Source: Hoeflea algicola
GTDB lineage: Bacteria; Pseudomonadota; Alphaproteobacteria; Rhizobiales; Rhizobiaceae
NCBI RefSeq assembly: GCF_026619415.1
Contig: NZ_JAOVZR010000001.1
Location: 1,798,001 to 1,862,000, forward strand
Reading direction: 5' to 3'
DNA: 64,000 nucleotides
The translations under genes were made by a program, and so were the position numbers. Position 1 is the first letter of the stretch. Every line of letters starts with the position of its first letter. Positions 39,304-49,109 of this stretch are shown here, piece by piece. The notes under the pieces are model-generated. The model was not told where the DNA came from, ran no database searches, and saw nothing but the letters and a program-made list of their open reading frames with translations.

Positions 39304-40989
39304 TCACTTGGCCTGGCGGCGCAAGAAGGCGGGAATCTCCAGCTGCTCGTCATCGTGAGTCGCGCGCGCCTGCGGCGTCATGCGGCCCTGATCGTCGAGC
39401 TGGCCGCGGCGCGGCGCGTAAACACTAGCCTCCGGTGACAGCGGACGACGCGCCTGCGGTGCCGGGCTCGGAGCAGCGGCATGCGCTTCCTCGTCCTCAC
39501 GACGGCCCAGCGAGCTTGACAGCCGCTTGAGCAGGCCCATCGGGCCGCGCTCGTCGATCTGGCCTTGCGGCGCGTTGCGATGCTCCATCTCGGCCTTGAC
39601 CACTGGCGGGAAATCCTCAACCCGCGGCATCCGTGACGGTTCGGCTTCCATTCGAACCGGAGCGGGAGCCTGCTGAACCGGCGCCTGTGCTACCGGCGGC
39701 GCGGTCATGACCGGCCGTTGCGGTGCGGCCGGAGCCGTTGCTTCGGGCTGGCTGGCAAACAGCCGGTTGTGCGGCTGCGAACCGGACTGCACGGCCTCCG
39801 GTGCGGGCTTTGCCTGTGTCGGCAGGCCCATCATCTGGCTGGCAATGTCGAGTTCGCGCTCCAGTTCGGCCTCTGCCGACAGGATGGTGTCAGCCACCGG
39901 ATCCTTGCTGGCCTGCGCCGGCTGCGGCGCCGGCGTGGCTGTGGCGGGACGGCTGGCCTGCGGAGCCGGGCGCGGAGCAGGACGCGGTGCCGACAGCGTC
40001 GGACGCTGCTCGACCGCGCCTTCGACACGGTCGATGCCGGTGGCAACAACCGAAACGCGGATCAGGCCTTCAAGCGCTTCGTCAAATGTGGCGCCAAGGA
40101 TGATGTTGGCGTCGGCATCGACTTCCTCGCGGATGCGGGTGGCGGCTTCGTCAACTTCGAACAAGGTCATGTCGCGACCGCCGGTGATCGAGATCAGCAG
40201 GCCTTGCGCGCCCTTCATCGTGGTCTCGTCGAGCAACGGATTTGCGATCGCGGCTTCGGCAGCTGCCATTGCGCGGTTTTCGCCCGATGCTTCACCGGTC
40301 CCCATCATGGCGCGACCCATCTCGCGCATCACCGAACGGACGTCGGCGAAGTCGAGGTTGATCAGGCCTTCCTTGACCATCAGGTCGGTGATGCAGGCAA
40401 CGCCCGAGTAGAGCACCTGGTCGGCCATGCCGAAGGCATCGGCGAAGGTAGTCTTGTCATTGGCGATGCGGAACAGGTTCTGGTTGGGGATGACGATCAG
40501 GGTATCGACGCATTTCTGCAATTCCTCGATGCCCGCCTCGGCCAGACGCATGCGGCGCTGCCCCTCGAAATGGAACGGTTTGGTGACCACGCCAACGGTC
40601 AGGATGCCCTTGTCGCGAGCGGCCTGGGCAACAACGGGTGCTGCGCCGGTGCCGGTGCCGCCGCCCATGCCTGCGGTGACAAAGCACATATGAGTGCTGT
40701 TGAGATGATCGATGATCTCGTCGATGCATTCCTCGGCGGCCGCGCGGCCGACTTCCGGCTGCGAGCCGGCGCCAAGACCTTCGGTGACGGCCACGCCGAG
40801 CTGGATCAGCCGGTCGGCCTTGGACATCGTCAGCGCCTGGGCGTCAGTGTTGGCGACCACAAAGTCGACCCCCTGCAGCCCTGCGGTGATCATGTTGTTG
40901 ACTGCGTTGCCGCCGCCACCGCCGACACCGAATACGGTGATGCGGGGCTTCAGCTCGGTGATATCCGGCTTCTGCAAGTTAATGGTCAT
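39304..40989 (-). CDS. ftsZ: Cell division GTPase FtsZ
   Basis: FtsZ polymerises into the Z ring that recruits the divisome. The 561-residue protein has [14 protein letters not shown], the tubulin loop [35 protein letters not shown] and [11 protein letters not shown]. The GTPase core ends near residue 320; a long Pro/Ala/Gln-rich linker of some 200 residues follows, ending in a conserved-type tail ([12 protein letters not shown]), a likely FtsA/membrane-tether binding peptide. The long linker is usual for FtsZ1 of Rhizobiales. AAGGAAGGAA lies about nine bases upstream of the chosen ATG; an in-frame start eight codons earlier would overlap that ribosome site. Confidence 0.98.
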   Translation of the reverse strand: MTINLQKPDITELKPRITVFGVGGGGGNAVNNMITAGLQGVDFVVANTDAQALTMSKADRLIQLGVAVTEGLGAGSQPEVGRAAAEECIDEIIDHLNSTHMCFVTAGMGGGTGTGAAPVVAQAARDKGILTVGVVTKPFHFEGQRRMRLAEAGIEELQKCVDTLIVIPNQNLFRIANDKTTFADAFGMADQVLYSGVACITDLMVKEGLINLDFADVRSVMREMGRAMMGTGEASGENRAMAAAEAAIANPLLDETTMKGAQGLLISITGGRDMTLFEVDEAATRIREEVDADANIILGATFDEALEGLIRVSVVATGIDRVEGAVEQRPTLSAPRPAPRPAPQASRPATATPAPQPAQASKDPVADTILSAEAELERELDIASQMMGLPTQAKPAPEAVQSGSQPHNRLFASQPEATAPAAPQRPVMTAPPVAQAPVQQAPAPVRMEAEPSRMPRVEDFPPVVKAEMEHRNAPQGQIDERGPMGLLKRLSSSLGRREDEEAHAAAPSPAPQARRPLSPEASVYAPRRGQLDDQGRMTPQARATHDDEQLEIPAFLRRQAK

Positions 40990-41046
40990 GACACCCGTTC
41001 CTTCCTTTGGCATGGCCGCACCGCCGCGTGGGCCAATTCGATAAAA

Positions 41047-42375
41047 TCAAAAACTCTCTTTGAGCCATTGTCCCATGCGGGACAGACGGCCACCCGCGCC
41101 GGAGATGGCTGCAAAGCCGCCCTCGCCTGCGCCGTGGGATTCGAAATGCGCGACCTGAGGATAGATCATCAGGCCAACCGCAGTAGAAAAAGCCGGGCCC
41201 TTGGCCGCCGCCGGCAGGCCGGAAATGCCCAACGGGCGACCGATCCGCACATTCCGCGCCAGAATCCGCCGTGCCGCTTCGGTCAGGCCGGTCATCTGGC
41301 TCGCGCCACCGGTGAGCACGATGCGCTTGCCGACGAGCGAGCCATATCCGGATTGCTGGATCCGGTCGCGAAGCATCTCGAGGGTTTCCTCGACCCGGGC
41401 GCGAACGATCCGCGAGACCAGTCCGCGCGGCACATGGGTGGGCTGGTCGCGCTCGTCCTCGCCAATCGGCGGAACCGAAATCACGTCGCGGTCTTCGCCC
41501 GCCTGCGGCAGCGCCGAACCGTGCACCACCTTGATGCGTTCGGCATCGTCAAGCCGGGTCGAAAGCCCGCGCGCCAGATCCATGGTGACGTGCTGGCCGC
41601 CGAGCGCGATCGCATCCGCATGCACCAGCTTGCCATCGGCAAAAACCGAAATCGTCGTCGTGCCGCCGCCCATATCGATGGCCGCGCAGCCCATTTCAGC
41701 CTCGTCGGAGACCAGCGCCGCGAGTCCGGAAGCATAAGGTGTGGCCACCATCGCCTCGACGGTGAGATGGGCGCGGTTAACCGCCAGTTCGAGATTTTTC
41801 AGCGGCGCCCGGTCAGCTGTAAGTACATGCATGTCGACGCCCAGCACATCACCATACATGCCAGCCGGATCGCGGATGCCGCGCTCGCCATCAAGCGTGT
41901 AGCTCGACGGCAGCGAATGCAGGATGGCGCGTTCGTTGAGCTGGCTCTGGCGGGTGGCGGCGTTGACCACCTTGGCAAGATCGCCATTGGCAATCTCGTG
42001 GCCACCCAGATTGACCGAGGCCGAGTGGGTTTCGCTGCCCAGCCGCCCGGCGGTAACATTGATGATCAGGCTTTCGGCGGTGACGCCGGCCATCCGTTCG
42101 GCGGCGTCAACTGCGAGCCGCACCGAACTTTCAACCGCGTCCATGTCGGAAATCACGCCAGCCTTGAGGCCGCGCGACTTCTGATGGCCGATCCCGAGAA
42201 TCTCTATCTTGTGAGTACGTCCCGCCAGCACTTCCGACGCTTCGACCGGGGTCAGCCGGCCGATCATGCAGACAACCTTGGAGGAACCGATATCGAGCAC
42301 CGTGACGATACTGACGCGCTTGCCCGACAGCGGCGAAAGCCGCGGCAGCATGGAGGAAGGACGGAAAAGGCTCAT
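41047..42375 (-). CDS. ftsA: Cell division protein FtsA
   Basis: FtsA is the actin-like ATPase that ties FtsZ filaments to the membrane. The 442-residue protein shows VLDIGSSKVVCMIGRL (phosphate 1), the SHS2/1C insertion around NVTAGRLGSETHSASV, AAIDMGGGTTTISVFADG (phosphate 2) and VLTGGASQMTGLTEAARRIL (adenosine). The C-terminal SRMGQWLKESF is the amphipathic membrane-binding helix. Its ATG overlaps the ftsQ stop by four bases, and ftsZ follows 57 bases downstream. Confidence 0.97.
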   Translation of the reverse strand: MSLFRPSSMLPRLSPLSGKRVSIVTVLDIGSSKVVCMIGRLTPVEASEVLAGRTHKIEILGIGHQKSRGLKAGVISDMDAVESSVRLAVDAAERMAGVTAESLIINVTAGRLGSETHSASVNLGGHEIANGDLAKVVNAATRQSQLNERAILHSLPSSYTLDGERGIRDPAGMYGDVLGVDMHVLTADRAPLKNLELAVNRAHLTVEAMVATPYASGLAALVSDEAEMGCAAIDMGGGTTTISVFADGKLVHADAIALGGQHVTMDLARGLSTRLDDAERIKVVHGSALPQAGEDRDVISVPPIGEDERDQPTHVPRGLVSRIVRARVEETLEMLRDRIQQSGYGSLVGKRIVLTGGASQMTGLTEAARRILARNVRIGRPLGISGLPAAAKGPAFSTAVGLMIYPQVAHFESHGAGEGGFAAISGAGGRLSRMGQWLKESF

Positions 42376-43304
42376 GTGTTCTTCTCCGCCGCCTTGATCG
42401 CCTTGGCGCGGGCCGCCAGGGCTTTCTTGCGGCGTTCGAACGAAGCTTCGCTCAACCGCAGCGTGACCCGGTCGGGAAGCCGCAGATCCACCACTGTGAT
42501 ATCGCGCGACAGCACGTCGCGACCGCCATCGAAATCGGCAAAACGCCTCAGCGCAGCGTCGACATCCTGTTCGGGAAGGCTCAGCGTCACACCATTGTCG
42601 AGCCGCAGATCCCAGCGCCGGTCGGCGATACGGATCGCGGCCTTGACCCGGGCGCGCAGCTGCGGATGCATCAACAGCCGGGCTTCCAGCTCGTCGGCAT
42701 GTTCGTCGGCGCCAAGACCGACATAAAGGGGCAGATCAGCATGGCGAGCGCCGGTAAGCGGAGCGATCACATCGCCGCGCGCATCAACCAGTGCCAACCG
42801 GTCGCCATGCTGCCAGATACCTACAGGCTGCCGCTCGGTAACATTCACCGACAGGCCGCGCGGGTAGATTTTCTGCACCTGCGCGTCGGTAACCCAAGGC
42901 AGCTGCATCAGCCGGGTGCGGGCCAGATGCGCGTCGATCGCCACCACCGAGGTGGAGCCATCGAGCCCAAGCTGGCCGAGAATATCAATGTCGGAGGTTT
43001 CGGCATTGCCGCTGATCTGCACGTCTTCCAGTGCAAATCCGGCGCTGGTGGTCACAGCCTGGGTCACCGCTTCGGTGTGACCACCAAGCTGCATCCCGTA
43101 GAGGCCGGTGGCAGAAAGAAAGGCAAGGGCGGCAACCGACCCGACATGCGGACGGATATCCACACGGCCGGTGGCCAGCGCCCTGTAGAAGCGCACGTGA
43201 CGGCGCAGAAAACGCGGCAGCACAAGAGCGCTGGCAAACGCATGGCGTCCGCCCGTCCTGTTGGCCTTAGCGGCCCTGCCTTTGTTTCCCGTCATCGACG
43301 ACAC
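42372..43304 (-). CDS. ftsQ: Cell division protein FtsQ
   Basis: A 310-residue bitopic protein of the FtsQLB complex. A basic cytoplasmic N-terminus ([20 protein letters not shown]) is followed by one helix (about 75-95, [20 protein letters not shown]), then a POTRA domain ([20 protein letters not shown]) and the FtsQ domain ([20 protein letters not shown]). The start is GTG at 43304 with GGAGG seven bases upstream, lying inside the end of ddl (13-base overlap). It overlaps ftsA at its other end, so translation of ddl-ftsQ-ftsA is coupled. Confidence 0.93.
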   Translation of the reverse strand: MSSMTGNKGRAAKANRTGGRHAFASALVLPRFLRRHVRFYRALATGRVDIRPHVGSVAALAFLSATGLYGMQLGGHTEAVTQAVTTSAGFALEDVQISGNAETSDIDILGQLGLDGSTSVVAIDAHLARTRLMQLPWVTDAQVQKIYPRGLSVNVTERQPVGIWQHGDRLALVDARGDVIAPLTGARHADLPLYVGLGADEHADELEARLLMHPQLRARVKAAIRIADRRWDLRLDNGVTLSLPEQDVDAALRRFADFDGGRDVLSRDITVVDLRLPDRVTLRLSEASFERRKKALAARAKAIKAAEKNT

Positions 43305-44236
43305 GAAGCGTCCTCCACCATCCAGCTGACAAATTCTTCAAACGAATGCCCCGCCTGCAGGGCCATTTCCGGCGCCAGTGATGTCGGTGTCATGCCGGGC
43401 TGGGTATTGACTTCGAGCCAGATGACCTCCCCGTTTTCGGAGAAACGATCATCATATCGAAAGTCAGACCTGCTCACGCCGCGACAACCGATCGCCTGAT
43501 GCGCCTTCAAACTCAACCTACGTATTTTTTGGTAAACAATTGGTGAAATTTCTGCCGGACAAACGTGTTTGGAGCCGCCGGCAACGTATTTTGAATCATA
43601 ATCATAGAAGGTGTGTCCCTGTGGCACGATCTCGGTGACCGCCAGCGCCACATTGCCCATCACCGTGCAGGTCAGTTCGCGGCCGCCGATGTAGCGCTCG
43701 ACCATTACCTCGTCGCCATATTTCCATTCTTGCGAGGTAATCACCTGCGGCGGGTGCGATTGCCCCTCGCCGACGATGACGACGCCAAAGCTCGACCCCT
43801 CGTTGACAGGCTTGACCACATAGGGCGGTGTCATCGGGTGCGCCGAGGTAAACTCGAAGCGGTTCATCACCTTCGATTCCGCCACCGGAATACCGACCGC
43901 CTTGGCGACGATCTTCGACAGCCGCTTGTCCATCGCCAGCGCCGAAGCGGTGACACCGGAATGGGTGTAGGGGATGGAAAGGTATTCCAGCACACCCTGA
44001 ATGGTGCCGTCTTCTCCGTAGGGTCCATGCAGAGCATTGAAACAGACATCAGGTTTCAGCTCTGTCAGCACAGAGGCAATATCAGGCCCGACATCGACGC
44101 GGGTGACCCGGTAACCGGCACGCTCCAGCGCATCGGCACAGGGCGCGCCCGAAGCCAGACTGACCGGACGCTCGGAGGAAAATCCGCCCATCAGAACGGC
44201 GACATGCTTGGTTTTTTTCAATGCCTCGGCGTTCAT
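43292..44236 (-). CDS. ddlB: D-alanine--D-alanine ligase
   Basis: Makes the D-Ala-D-Ala dipeptide used by MurF. The 314-residue ATP-grasp enzyme shows [39 protein letters not shown], the ATP lid [18 protein letters not shown], and the Mg site [26 protein letters not shown] lies six bases before the chosen ATG; the frame is open further upstream but the added residues are non-family. It is now the first gene of a ddl-ftsQ-ftsA-ftsZ unit, because the usual upstream neighbour murB is 6.3 kb away across inserted genes. Confidence 0.96.
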   Translation of the reverse strand: MNAEALKKTKHVAVLMGGFSSERPVSLASGAPCADALERAGYRVTRVDVGPDIASVLTELKPDVCFNALHGPYGEDGTIQGVLEYLSIPYTHSGVTASALAMDKRLSKIVAKAVGIPVAESKVMNRFEFTSAHPMTPPYVVKPVNEGSSFGVVIVGEGQSHPPQVITSQEWKYGDEVMVERYIGGRELTCTVMGNVALAVTEIVPQGHTFYDYDSKYVAGGSKHVCPAEISPIVYQKIRRLSLKAHQAIGCRGVSRSDFRYDDRFSENGEVIWLEVNTQPGMTPTSLAPEMALQAGHSFEEFVSWMVEDASCRR

Positions 44237-44872
44237 CCATTTCCCTCGTTCTGTTGCGCATCCCCTCCAGGCGGGGATCCACCCAATCCGCATCATGATG
44301 CCCATCAAGGCAGAATTCAGCCGATCAGGCAGACGCGTTGCTGCACAATCTAGCGGCTGAACATTGCGCCAACCCGTTCCAGCCACACGGTACCTGGCTC
44401 AAAACCGGCGTGGTCAGCAGCGCCCGACTCATGCGCATCTGATGGAAACCCTTAGGAATCAGAGCTTTCGGGCAAGCGCAAGAGGCGGCACAGGCATCTC
44501 GTGGCTTTGCCTGCGGGTACGCCGCTGCGCGCGCAGTTCCACTATGGCGTCCGAAGGCAATCGCATGTCGCCACGGCATGCAGTCGCCTCGGCCGCCGCC
44601 GGCACCATTTCCCGCAACGATGAGTATTGGTCTAACGGGTAACAGGCGCGGAACACCGCGTTAATGAATTTCGTTTATTAGCCAAGGTGGAAACAAGTGA
44701 GAAACAGCAATACGGGCTCGATTGATGCAAAAGCGGACAGATAAAGCATTCAACTATCGATCGACCGCCCGTTTTCAAGGAAATATTTACTTGCTCTTTC
44801 AATTCCAGCTCACGCAGCGCGCGTCCGCGTCGGCCATTGCGCAGCATTGAGTTGAAAGGGTCTCTCAGGAAA
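44237..44872. other. Gene-free gap at left edge of the dcw insertion
   Basis: About 640 bases between ddl and the divergent GGDEF-EAL gene. Several open frames exist on both strands but none has a ribosome site or recognisable content. It must hold the promoters for ddl-ftsQAZ (minus) and for the plus-strand gene. Base composition becomes AT-richer from about 44650. I see no repeat or integration signature at this edge. Confidence 0.4.
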
Positions 44873-46861
44873 ATGGCAAATCCGATCGCCACTTACAATT
44901 ACTGGATCAACCCTGCGCGACGGCAGGCGATGGCGACTGCCTATTCTCCGATCGTACGCGGGTTCCTGTTTCCCGGTATGGTCTATTATGCCTACATCAC
45001 CCTGACCCACTTTAGGGACGAGACCGGGCTGGAGTTGGCCATGCTCGCCTCGATCAGCTTCACGACGGTTGTAAGCTATTATGTGATGAGACAGCATGTG
45101 CTGGCCGGCGACAAACTGTCGTTGCCGCGGCTCGAACTGATCGGTCTGATCGCCAACCTGCTGATCTACCTGAATGTCGTCTGCTACCTGACCATTCATT
45201 TTGAGCAGAACAAGCTGATCTATTTCGCCCTGATGGCGGTGGTTTTCTCTACGACCGGCATCACCTTCCGGGGAACCCTGCTCAGCGTTGGCCTGTCGCT
45301 GGTGACGCTCTACCTTTTCGCAGCCAAACTCCCCCAGGAAATCCTGACCCAGTACGTCTCGATCAGCATCGCCACCACTTTCGCCTCATTCGGCATGGCC
45401 ATGCTGCTGCGCAAAGCCATATTCAGGCAGATTGATGCACGCTTGCTTGCCGACGAACTGGCGGCCAAGGCCCGGCGTCTTGCCGATACCGACATGCTCA
45501 CGGGCATTCCCAACCGGCGCGCGGTGTTTGAGAAGATCGATTATCTGATCGACCAGCGCAGGCCTTTCTGGGTAGGAATTTTCGATCTCGACGGTTTCAA
45601 GGCGATCAACGATATCTATGGCCATATCGTCGGCGACAAGCTGCTATGCGCAATCGTCGAACGGGCCAGCAAACTCGAGATTCCCGGCGTTACATTCGGC
45701 CGGGTCGGTGGTGACGAATTCGTCGCCCTGTTTCCGGGAAACTTGCCGGAGGAAGCTGCTGCGGAGCTGGGAAACAAGGTGATCGAGGCGATCAGCCGTC
45801 CCTACCCGTTCGCGCTCCTGAACCTTGTCGTCGGCGCTTCGGCGGGTTTTTCGCATTTCCCGAGCATGGGCGCGTCCAGCGCCAAACTTTACGAGAAAGC
45901 CGATTTCGCGCTCTATAAAGCCAAGGCCAAGCACCGCGGCCGATGCCTGATGTTCGACGCCACCGAAGACAAGGAAATGCAGCAGGCGACCGCCATTGAG
46001 CGCGAATTGCGCGAAGGCGACCTCGAAAGCGAGATCTACCTGCTGTTTCAGCCGCAATATTCGCCGCAGCTGCAGCGAACCGTCGGCTTTGAAGCACTTG
46101 CCCGCTGGCAGAACCCGAAACTTGGTCTCGTTCGGCCCGACCAGTTCATTCGCGCCGCAGAACGTTCGGGCCACATCAGCAAGCTTACGGAAATCATCTT
46201 CAGGAAAGGACTCGAGACCCTTGCCGAATGGCCTGAAGACATCTCCCTATCCTTCAACCTTTCGGGCCAGGATCTGTCAGACCAGGCCTTTATCATGTCG
46301 CTGCTCGGCCAGATCATGAAGTCGGGTATCTCGCCCCGCCGCATCGAGTTCGAAATCACCGAAACCGCTGTCATGACCACGCTCGATCTTTCCCGGTCGC
46401 TGCTGACAGAGCTGCGGGCGAGCGGATGCAAGATTGCCCTTGATGATTTCGGATCGGGCTATTCAAGCTACGAATATCTCGACCAGTTGCCGCTCGACAA
46501 GGTCAAGCTCGACAGGAGTTTTGTCTCCAAGGTCAGCCAGAGCGTGACCTCGCGGGAAATCGTCACCAGCGTCATGCGACTGTGCGCGAGACTCGAGCTG
46601 CGCTGCGTGCTGGAGGGCGTCGAAACCCCGGATGAAATGGCAGCCCTGAGCGAGCTGAGCCCCGACCTGATCCAGGGATACCTGTTCGGCCGGCCGATGA
46701 CGGCGGCGGCAGCGATGCAACTGATCAACGCCCAGGACAACCCTGTTTCCGTGCGTGAGCCCTTCGAAACAATTCGCCAAGGCAGCATGAAATCATGCAC
46801 GCCAGACGATGCATCTCGTGATCTGCCGGCAAGTTCCCGGCACTCAGCAAGCCGTCTATAG
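44873..46861 (+). CDS. Membrane GGDEF-EAL bifunctional c-di-GMP protein
   Basis: A 662-residue protein with about five to six N-terminal membrane helices (residues 25-190), a GGDEF domain (MLTGIPNRRAVFEKIDYL, FDLDGFKAINDIYGH, RVGGDEFVAL near residue 282) and a C-terminal EAL phosphodiesterase domain. EAL (407-409, in GFEALARWQNP), FNLSGQDL, EITETAVM, ALDDFGSGYSS, KLDRSFV and the LEGVET loop are all intact, so both domains look active. GGDEF-type synthesis may be regulated by the membrane sensor. ATG 44873 is preferred to a TTG 12 codons upstream. It is divergent from ddl and convergent with the MarR-like gene. Confidence 0.9.
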   Translation: MANPIATYNYWINPARRQAMATAYSPIVRGFLFPGMVYYAYITLTHFRDETGLELAMLASISFTTVVSYYVMRQHVLAGDKLSLPRLELIGLIANLLIYLNVVCYLTIHFEQNKLIYFALMAVVFSTTGITFRGTLLSVGLSLVTLYLFAAKLPQEILTQYVSISIATTFASFGMAMLLRKAIFRQIDARLLADELAAKARRLADTDMLTGIPNRRAVFEKIDYLIDQRRPFWVGIFDLDGFKAINDIYGHIVGDKLLCAIVERASKLEIPGVTFGRVGGDEFVALFPGNLPEEAAAELGNKVIEAISRPYPFALLNLVVGASAGFSHFPSMGASSAKLYEKADFALYKAKAKHRGRCLMFDATEDKEMQQATAIERELREGDLESEIYLLFQPQYSPQLQRTVGFEALARWQNPKLGLVRPDQFIRAAERSGHISKLTEIIFRKGLETLAEWPEDISLSFNLSGQDLSDQAFIMSLLGQIMKSGISPRRIEFEITETAVMTTLDLSRSLLTELRASGCKIALDDFGSGYSSYEYLDQLPLDKVKLDRSFVSKVSQSVTSREIVTSVMRLCARLELRCVLEGVETPDEMAALSELSPDLIQGYLFGRPMTAAAAMQLINAQDNPVSVREPFETIRQGSMKSCTPDDASRDLPASSRHSASRL

Positions 46862-46914
46862 CGACGGTGAAATGATGTATTGTCGCCTCGCGACCAGCCG
46901 ACGGCTCGTTGCAC

Positions 46915-47334
46915 TTACGGAACAGTCCTAGCGGGTCCCTTTTCGGATACCGCCGGCGTATTGCCGGACAGGATCGGCGGTCCACGATAGAGCCGCTGCA
47001 ATGTCGACACCATTTCCTCGAATTTCATATCAAGATCAACACACGCGCGGCTTGTCGGCTCGAGACGCAGCGAACGACCGCATTTCCTGCTTTCCACCAA
47101 ACCTGCAGCCTCCAGCTCCCTGACCTTTCTGTGCGTGGTTGAGATTGGCAGTCCCAGCGTCATCGACAAGGAGGACAGGTCGTAATAACGGCCCTGAACC
47201 TTTCCGGTAATGATGGTTCGCACCATCAATGCATCAAGTGGCCCGCCCCACATCCCGGTTTCGATTGCATAGAAGCGGTTCAGGCACTCGATGATCTGGG
47301 CCTGGACGATTTGGCGGATTTCAGCTTCTTGCAT
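46915..47334 (-). CDS. MarR-like winged-helix regulator with three cysteines
   Basis: A 139-residue DNA-binding protein with a winged helix: YYDLSSLSMTLGLPISTTHR (helix-turn-helix, about 50-69) then KVRELEAAGLVESRKCGRSL (recognition and wing). N-terminal and C-terminal helices would make the dimer. Cysteines 17, 85 and 98 are present; two flank the wing (RKCGRS and RACVDLD), a placement that could serve thiol or persulfide sensing, as known for other sulfide regulators (inference). It is divergent from the SQR-like operon with 134 bases between, and AAGGA precedes the chosen ATG. It probably controls that operon. Confidence 0.7.
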   Translation of the reverse strand: MQEAEIRQIVQAQIIECLNRFYAIETGMWGGPLDALMVRTIITGKVQGRYYDLSSLSMTLGLPISTTHRKVRELEAAGLVESRKCGRSLRLEPTSRACVDLDMKFEEMVSTLQRLYRGPPILSGNTPAVSEKGPARTVP

Positions 47335-47468
47335 CTCGGGTTTCCTTTTGTCGCCAACCAACCTTTCCAATCCGGAAACATCCGCAGGCAATGGGTTTGA
47401 CCGCCCATGCTAAGGCTCCGGAGTGAAGGATCAAGACTCCGCTCAGGCGGCAATTGAGGAGGCCAACA

Positions 47469-48659
47469 TTGACTAAACACATCCTTATCGTGGGCGGCGG
47501 CATCGGCGGAACGATGACTGCCAACAGCATCGTCACCAAAATGTATCCCGAAATTGCACGCGGGAAGGTCAAGGTGACACTGCTTTCCGATTCGCCATGG
47601 CATTATTACAAACCGGCGTTCATGTATGTGGCCTTTGACATGTTTTTTGAAGGCGAACTGCGACGCAAGCAGAGCAGTCTGCTGCGCCCCGAGATCGATT
47701 TCCAGGTGGACAAGGTCGTCAACTTCGATTTCGCCGGCTCAAAGGTCAAGACCGCGTCCGGCAAATCCATCGGCTATGATTATATCGTCGTGTCAACAGG
47801 CTGCATTCCCGCCCCGGAACGAATTCCCGGGCTCAAGGAAGGCGGCGACTATTTCTATCAATATGCTCCCGCGCGCCAGCTCGCAGAGAAGCTGCGCAAT
47901 TTTGAGAAGGGGCGGATCTTCATAACCGTCAACTTCCCCAAGACGCCAAACGTGCCCCATCAATGTGGCATCGCTCCGATGGAAACCACGCTGATGGTCG
48001 ACGAATACCTTCGTCGCAAGGGTGTCCGCGACCAGTGCGAGATCGTCTATACTTATCCGACCATCTCGCAACTGCTGCGCAATTGCCTGTTTTTGCAGCA
48101 GGAAGTCTGCGAAGTGCTTCCGCCGGTGTTCGAATCCAAGGGCATCCTGCATCAGCGTGGCTTCACACTGGAATCTGTAGACGCGGAGAAGAAGATCGCC
48201 CGCTCCGAGGAAGGTAAAGAGGAAGAGTTCGATCTTCTGATGTGTACGCCTCCGATCCGGGCGGTGGACGCAGTTCTCGATAGCGGCATTTCTCAGGCAC
48301 CAAACAATGAAGGCTGGCTGCCGACCGATCGCAAGACACTCCAGCTCGAGGGCCACCCCAACGCCTATATCATGGGCGACACCGTCGATCTGCCGATCTC
48401 GAAAGCCGGTGGCTCATGTCACAACCAAAGCCCGGTTATTGCCAACAACATCGCCGGCGATATCCGTCTCGGCCACACCGTCGCCGAGTATGACGGCAAG
48501 GTTCAGGCAGTGGCACAGATGGGTCTCGATGCAGGAATGCCGCTTTGGTACGACTATGATGAAGACGTCCATCCAACGCCTCCGACAAAAGTCGGCGGGC
48601 TGCTCCGCAAGGCCTTCAATCGCGGGATCTACTGGTCCGTCGCGCGCGGCATCATCTGA
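47469..48659 (+). CDS. Sulfide:quinone oxidoreductase-like FAD protein
   Basis: A 396-residue flavoprotein of the disulfide-reductase/SQR family, which oxidises sulfide and passes electrons to quinone. The N-terminal FAD loop is HILIVGGGIGGTMTANSIV; IVVSTGCIPAPERIPG marks the second strand, and NAYIMGDTVDLPISKAGGSC binds the flavin again. Cysteines 112, 166 (VPHQCGIAP) and 317 (GGSCHNQSP) stand where SQR redox cysteines occur, though spacing is not identical to well-studied types. The tail (VGGLLRKAFNRGIYWSVARG) is basic-amphipathic and may bind membrane. The TTG start is chosen because GGAGG lies six bases upstream. First of three operon genes. Other substrates cannot be excluded. Confidence 0.75.
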   Translation: MTKHILIVGGGIGGTMTANSIVTKMYPEIARGKVKVTLLSDSPWHYYKPAFMYVAFDMFFEGELRRKQSSLLRPEIDFQVDKVVNFDFAGSKVKTASGKSIGYDYIVVSTGCIPAPERIPGLKEGGDYFYQYAPARQLAEKLRNFEKGRIFITVNFPKTPNVPHQCGIAPMETTLMVDEYLRRKGVRDQCEIVYTYPTISQLLRNCLFLQQEVCEVLPPVFESKGILHQRGFTLESVDAEKKIARSEEGKEEEFDLLMCTPPIRAVDAVLDSGISQAPNNEGWLPTDRKTLQLEGHPNAYIMGDTVDLPISKAGGSCHNQSPVIANNIAGDIRLGHTVAEYDGKVQAVAQMGLDAGMPLWYDYDEDVHPTPPTKVGGLLRKAFNRGIYWSVARGII

Positions 48660-48683
48660 CATCGGCACCGGGAGAAAAACGAT

Positions 48684-49109
48684 ATGAGCGAATCCGTCAC
48701 GGACATGACCGAAAAAACCACCATCAAGGCCGCCAAGCCTCTTGCCGCCATGGATGAAGCCACCCAACGCGGCTTGATGGAACTGCTGGAAAAGGCGGCA
48801 CCACTGTTGCAGGGTCGACGCTTCCACAATCTGGTCGATCTGGCCTCGCTGGCATCGGACGGCGTCGACATGTTCGACGACGCCATGGTCCAGAAGCTGA
48901 TGAAGGCCTATGAGGAAGGAGTCGGCGCGGCCTGGTCGATGAGCAATGCGGCACGGTTTGCCGCCAACCAGACCGCGACCGCACAGGTGCCGTCGCTTCT
49001 CGGCCTACTGCGCGTGGCCCGCAACGAAGACGTCCGCCGCGGTCTGTATTTTGGCTTGACCTTCCTGTCGGTGCTGGGCCGGCAGATGAAGGATGACGGC
49101 GTCGAATGA
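48684..49109 (+). CDS. DUF1641 domain protein
   Basis: A 141-residue helical protein. Its core (LMELLEKAAPLLQGRRFHNL, LASLASDGVDMFDDAMVQKL and NEDVRRGLYFGLTFLSVLGR) matches DUF1641, a family often found beside SQR-type flavoproteins in bacteria and archaea and beside formate dehydrogenase in Bacillus. No catalytic residues or cysteines are seen, so an assembly or docking role with the flavoprotein is plausible but unproven. It starts 24 bases after the SQR-like stop, and its own stop overlaps the next ATG (ATGA). Confidence 0.8.
   Translation: MSESVTDMTEKTTIKAAKPLAAMDEATQRGLMELLEKAAPLLQGRRFHNLVDLASLASDGVDMFDDAMVQKLMKAYEEGVGAAWSMSNAARFAANQTATAQVPSLLGLLRVARNEDVRRGLYFGLTFLSVLGRQMKDDGVE

Noticed and set aside
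39718..42726. A 1002-codon open frame on the plus strand across ftsZ, ftsA and ftsQ
   Set aside because: It is exactly antisense to three certain division genes; its His/Arg/Gly-rich composition is what the complement of GC-rich coding DNA gives, and it has no ribosome site or known motif.
44364..44656. Short frames on both strands in the ddl upstream gap
   Set aside because: No ribosome sites, Arg/Ser/Ala-rich shadows of each other, and no similarity I recognise.
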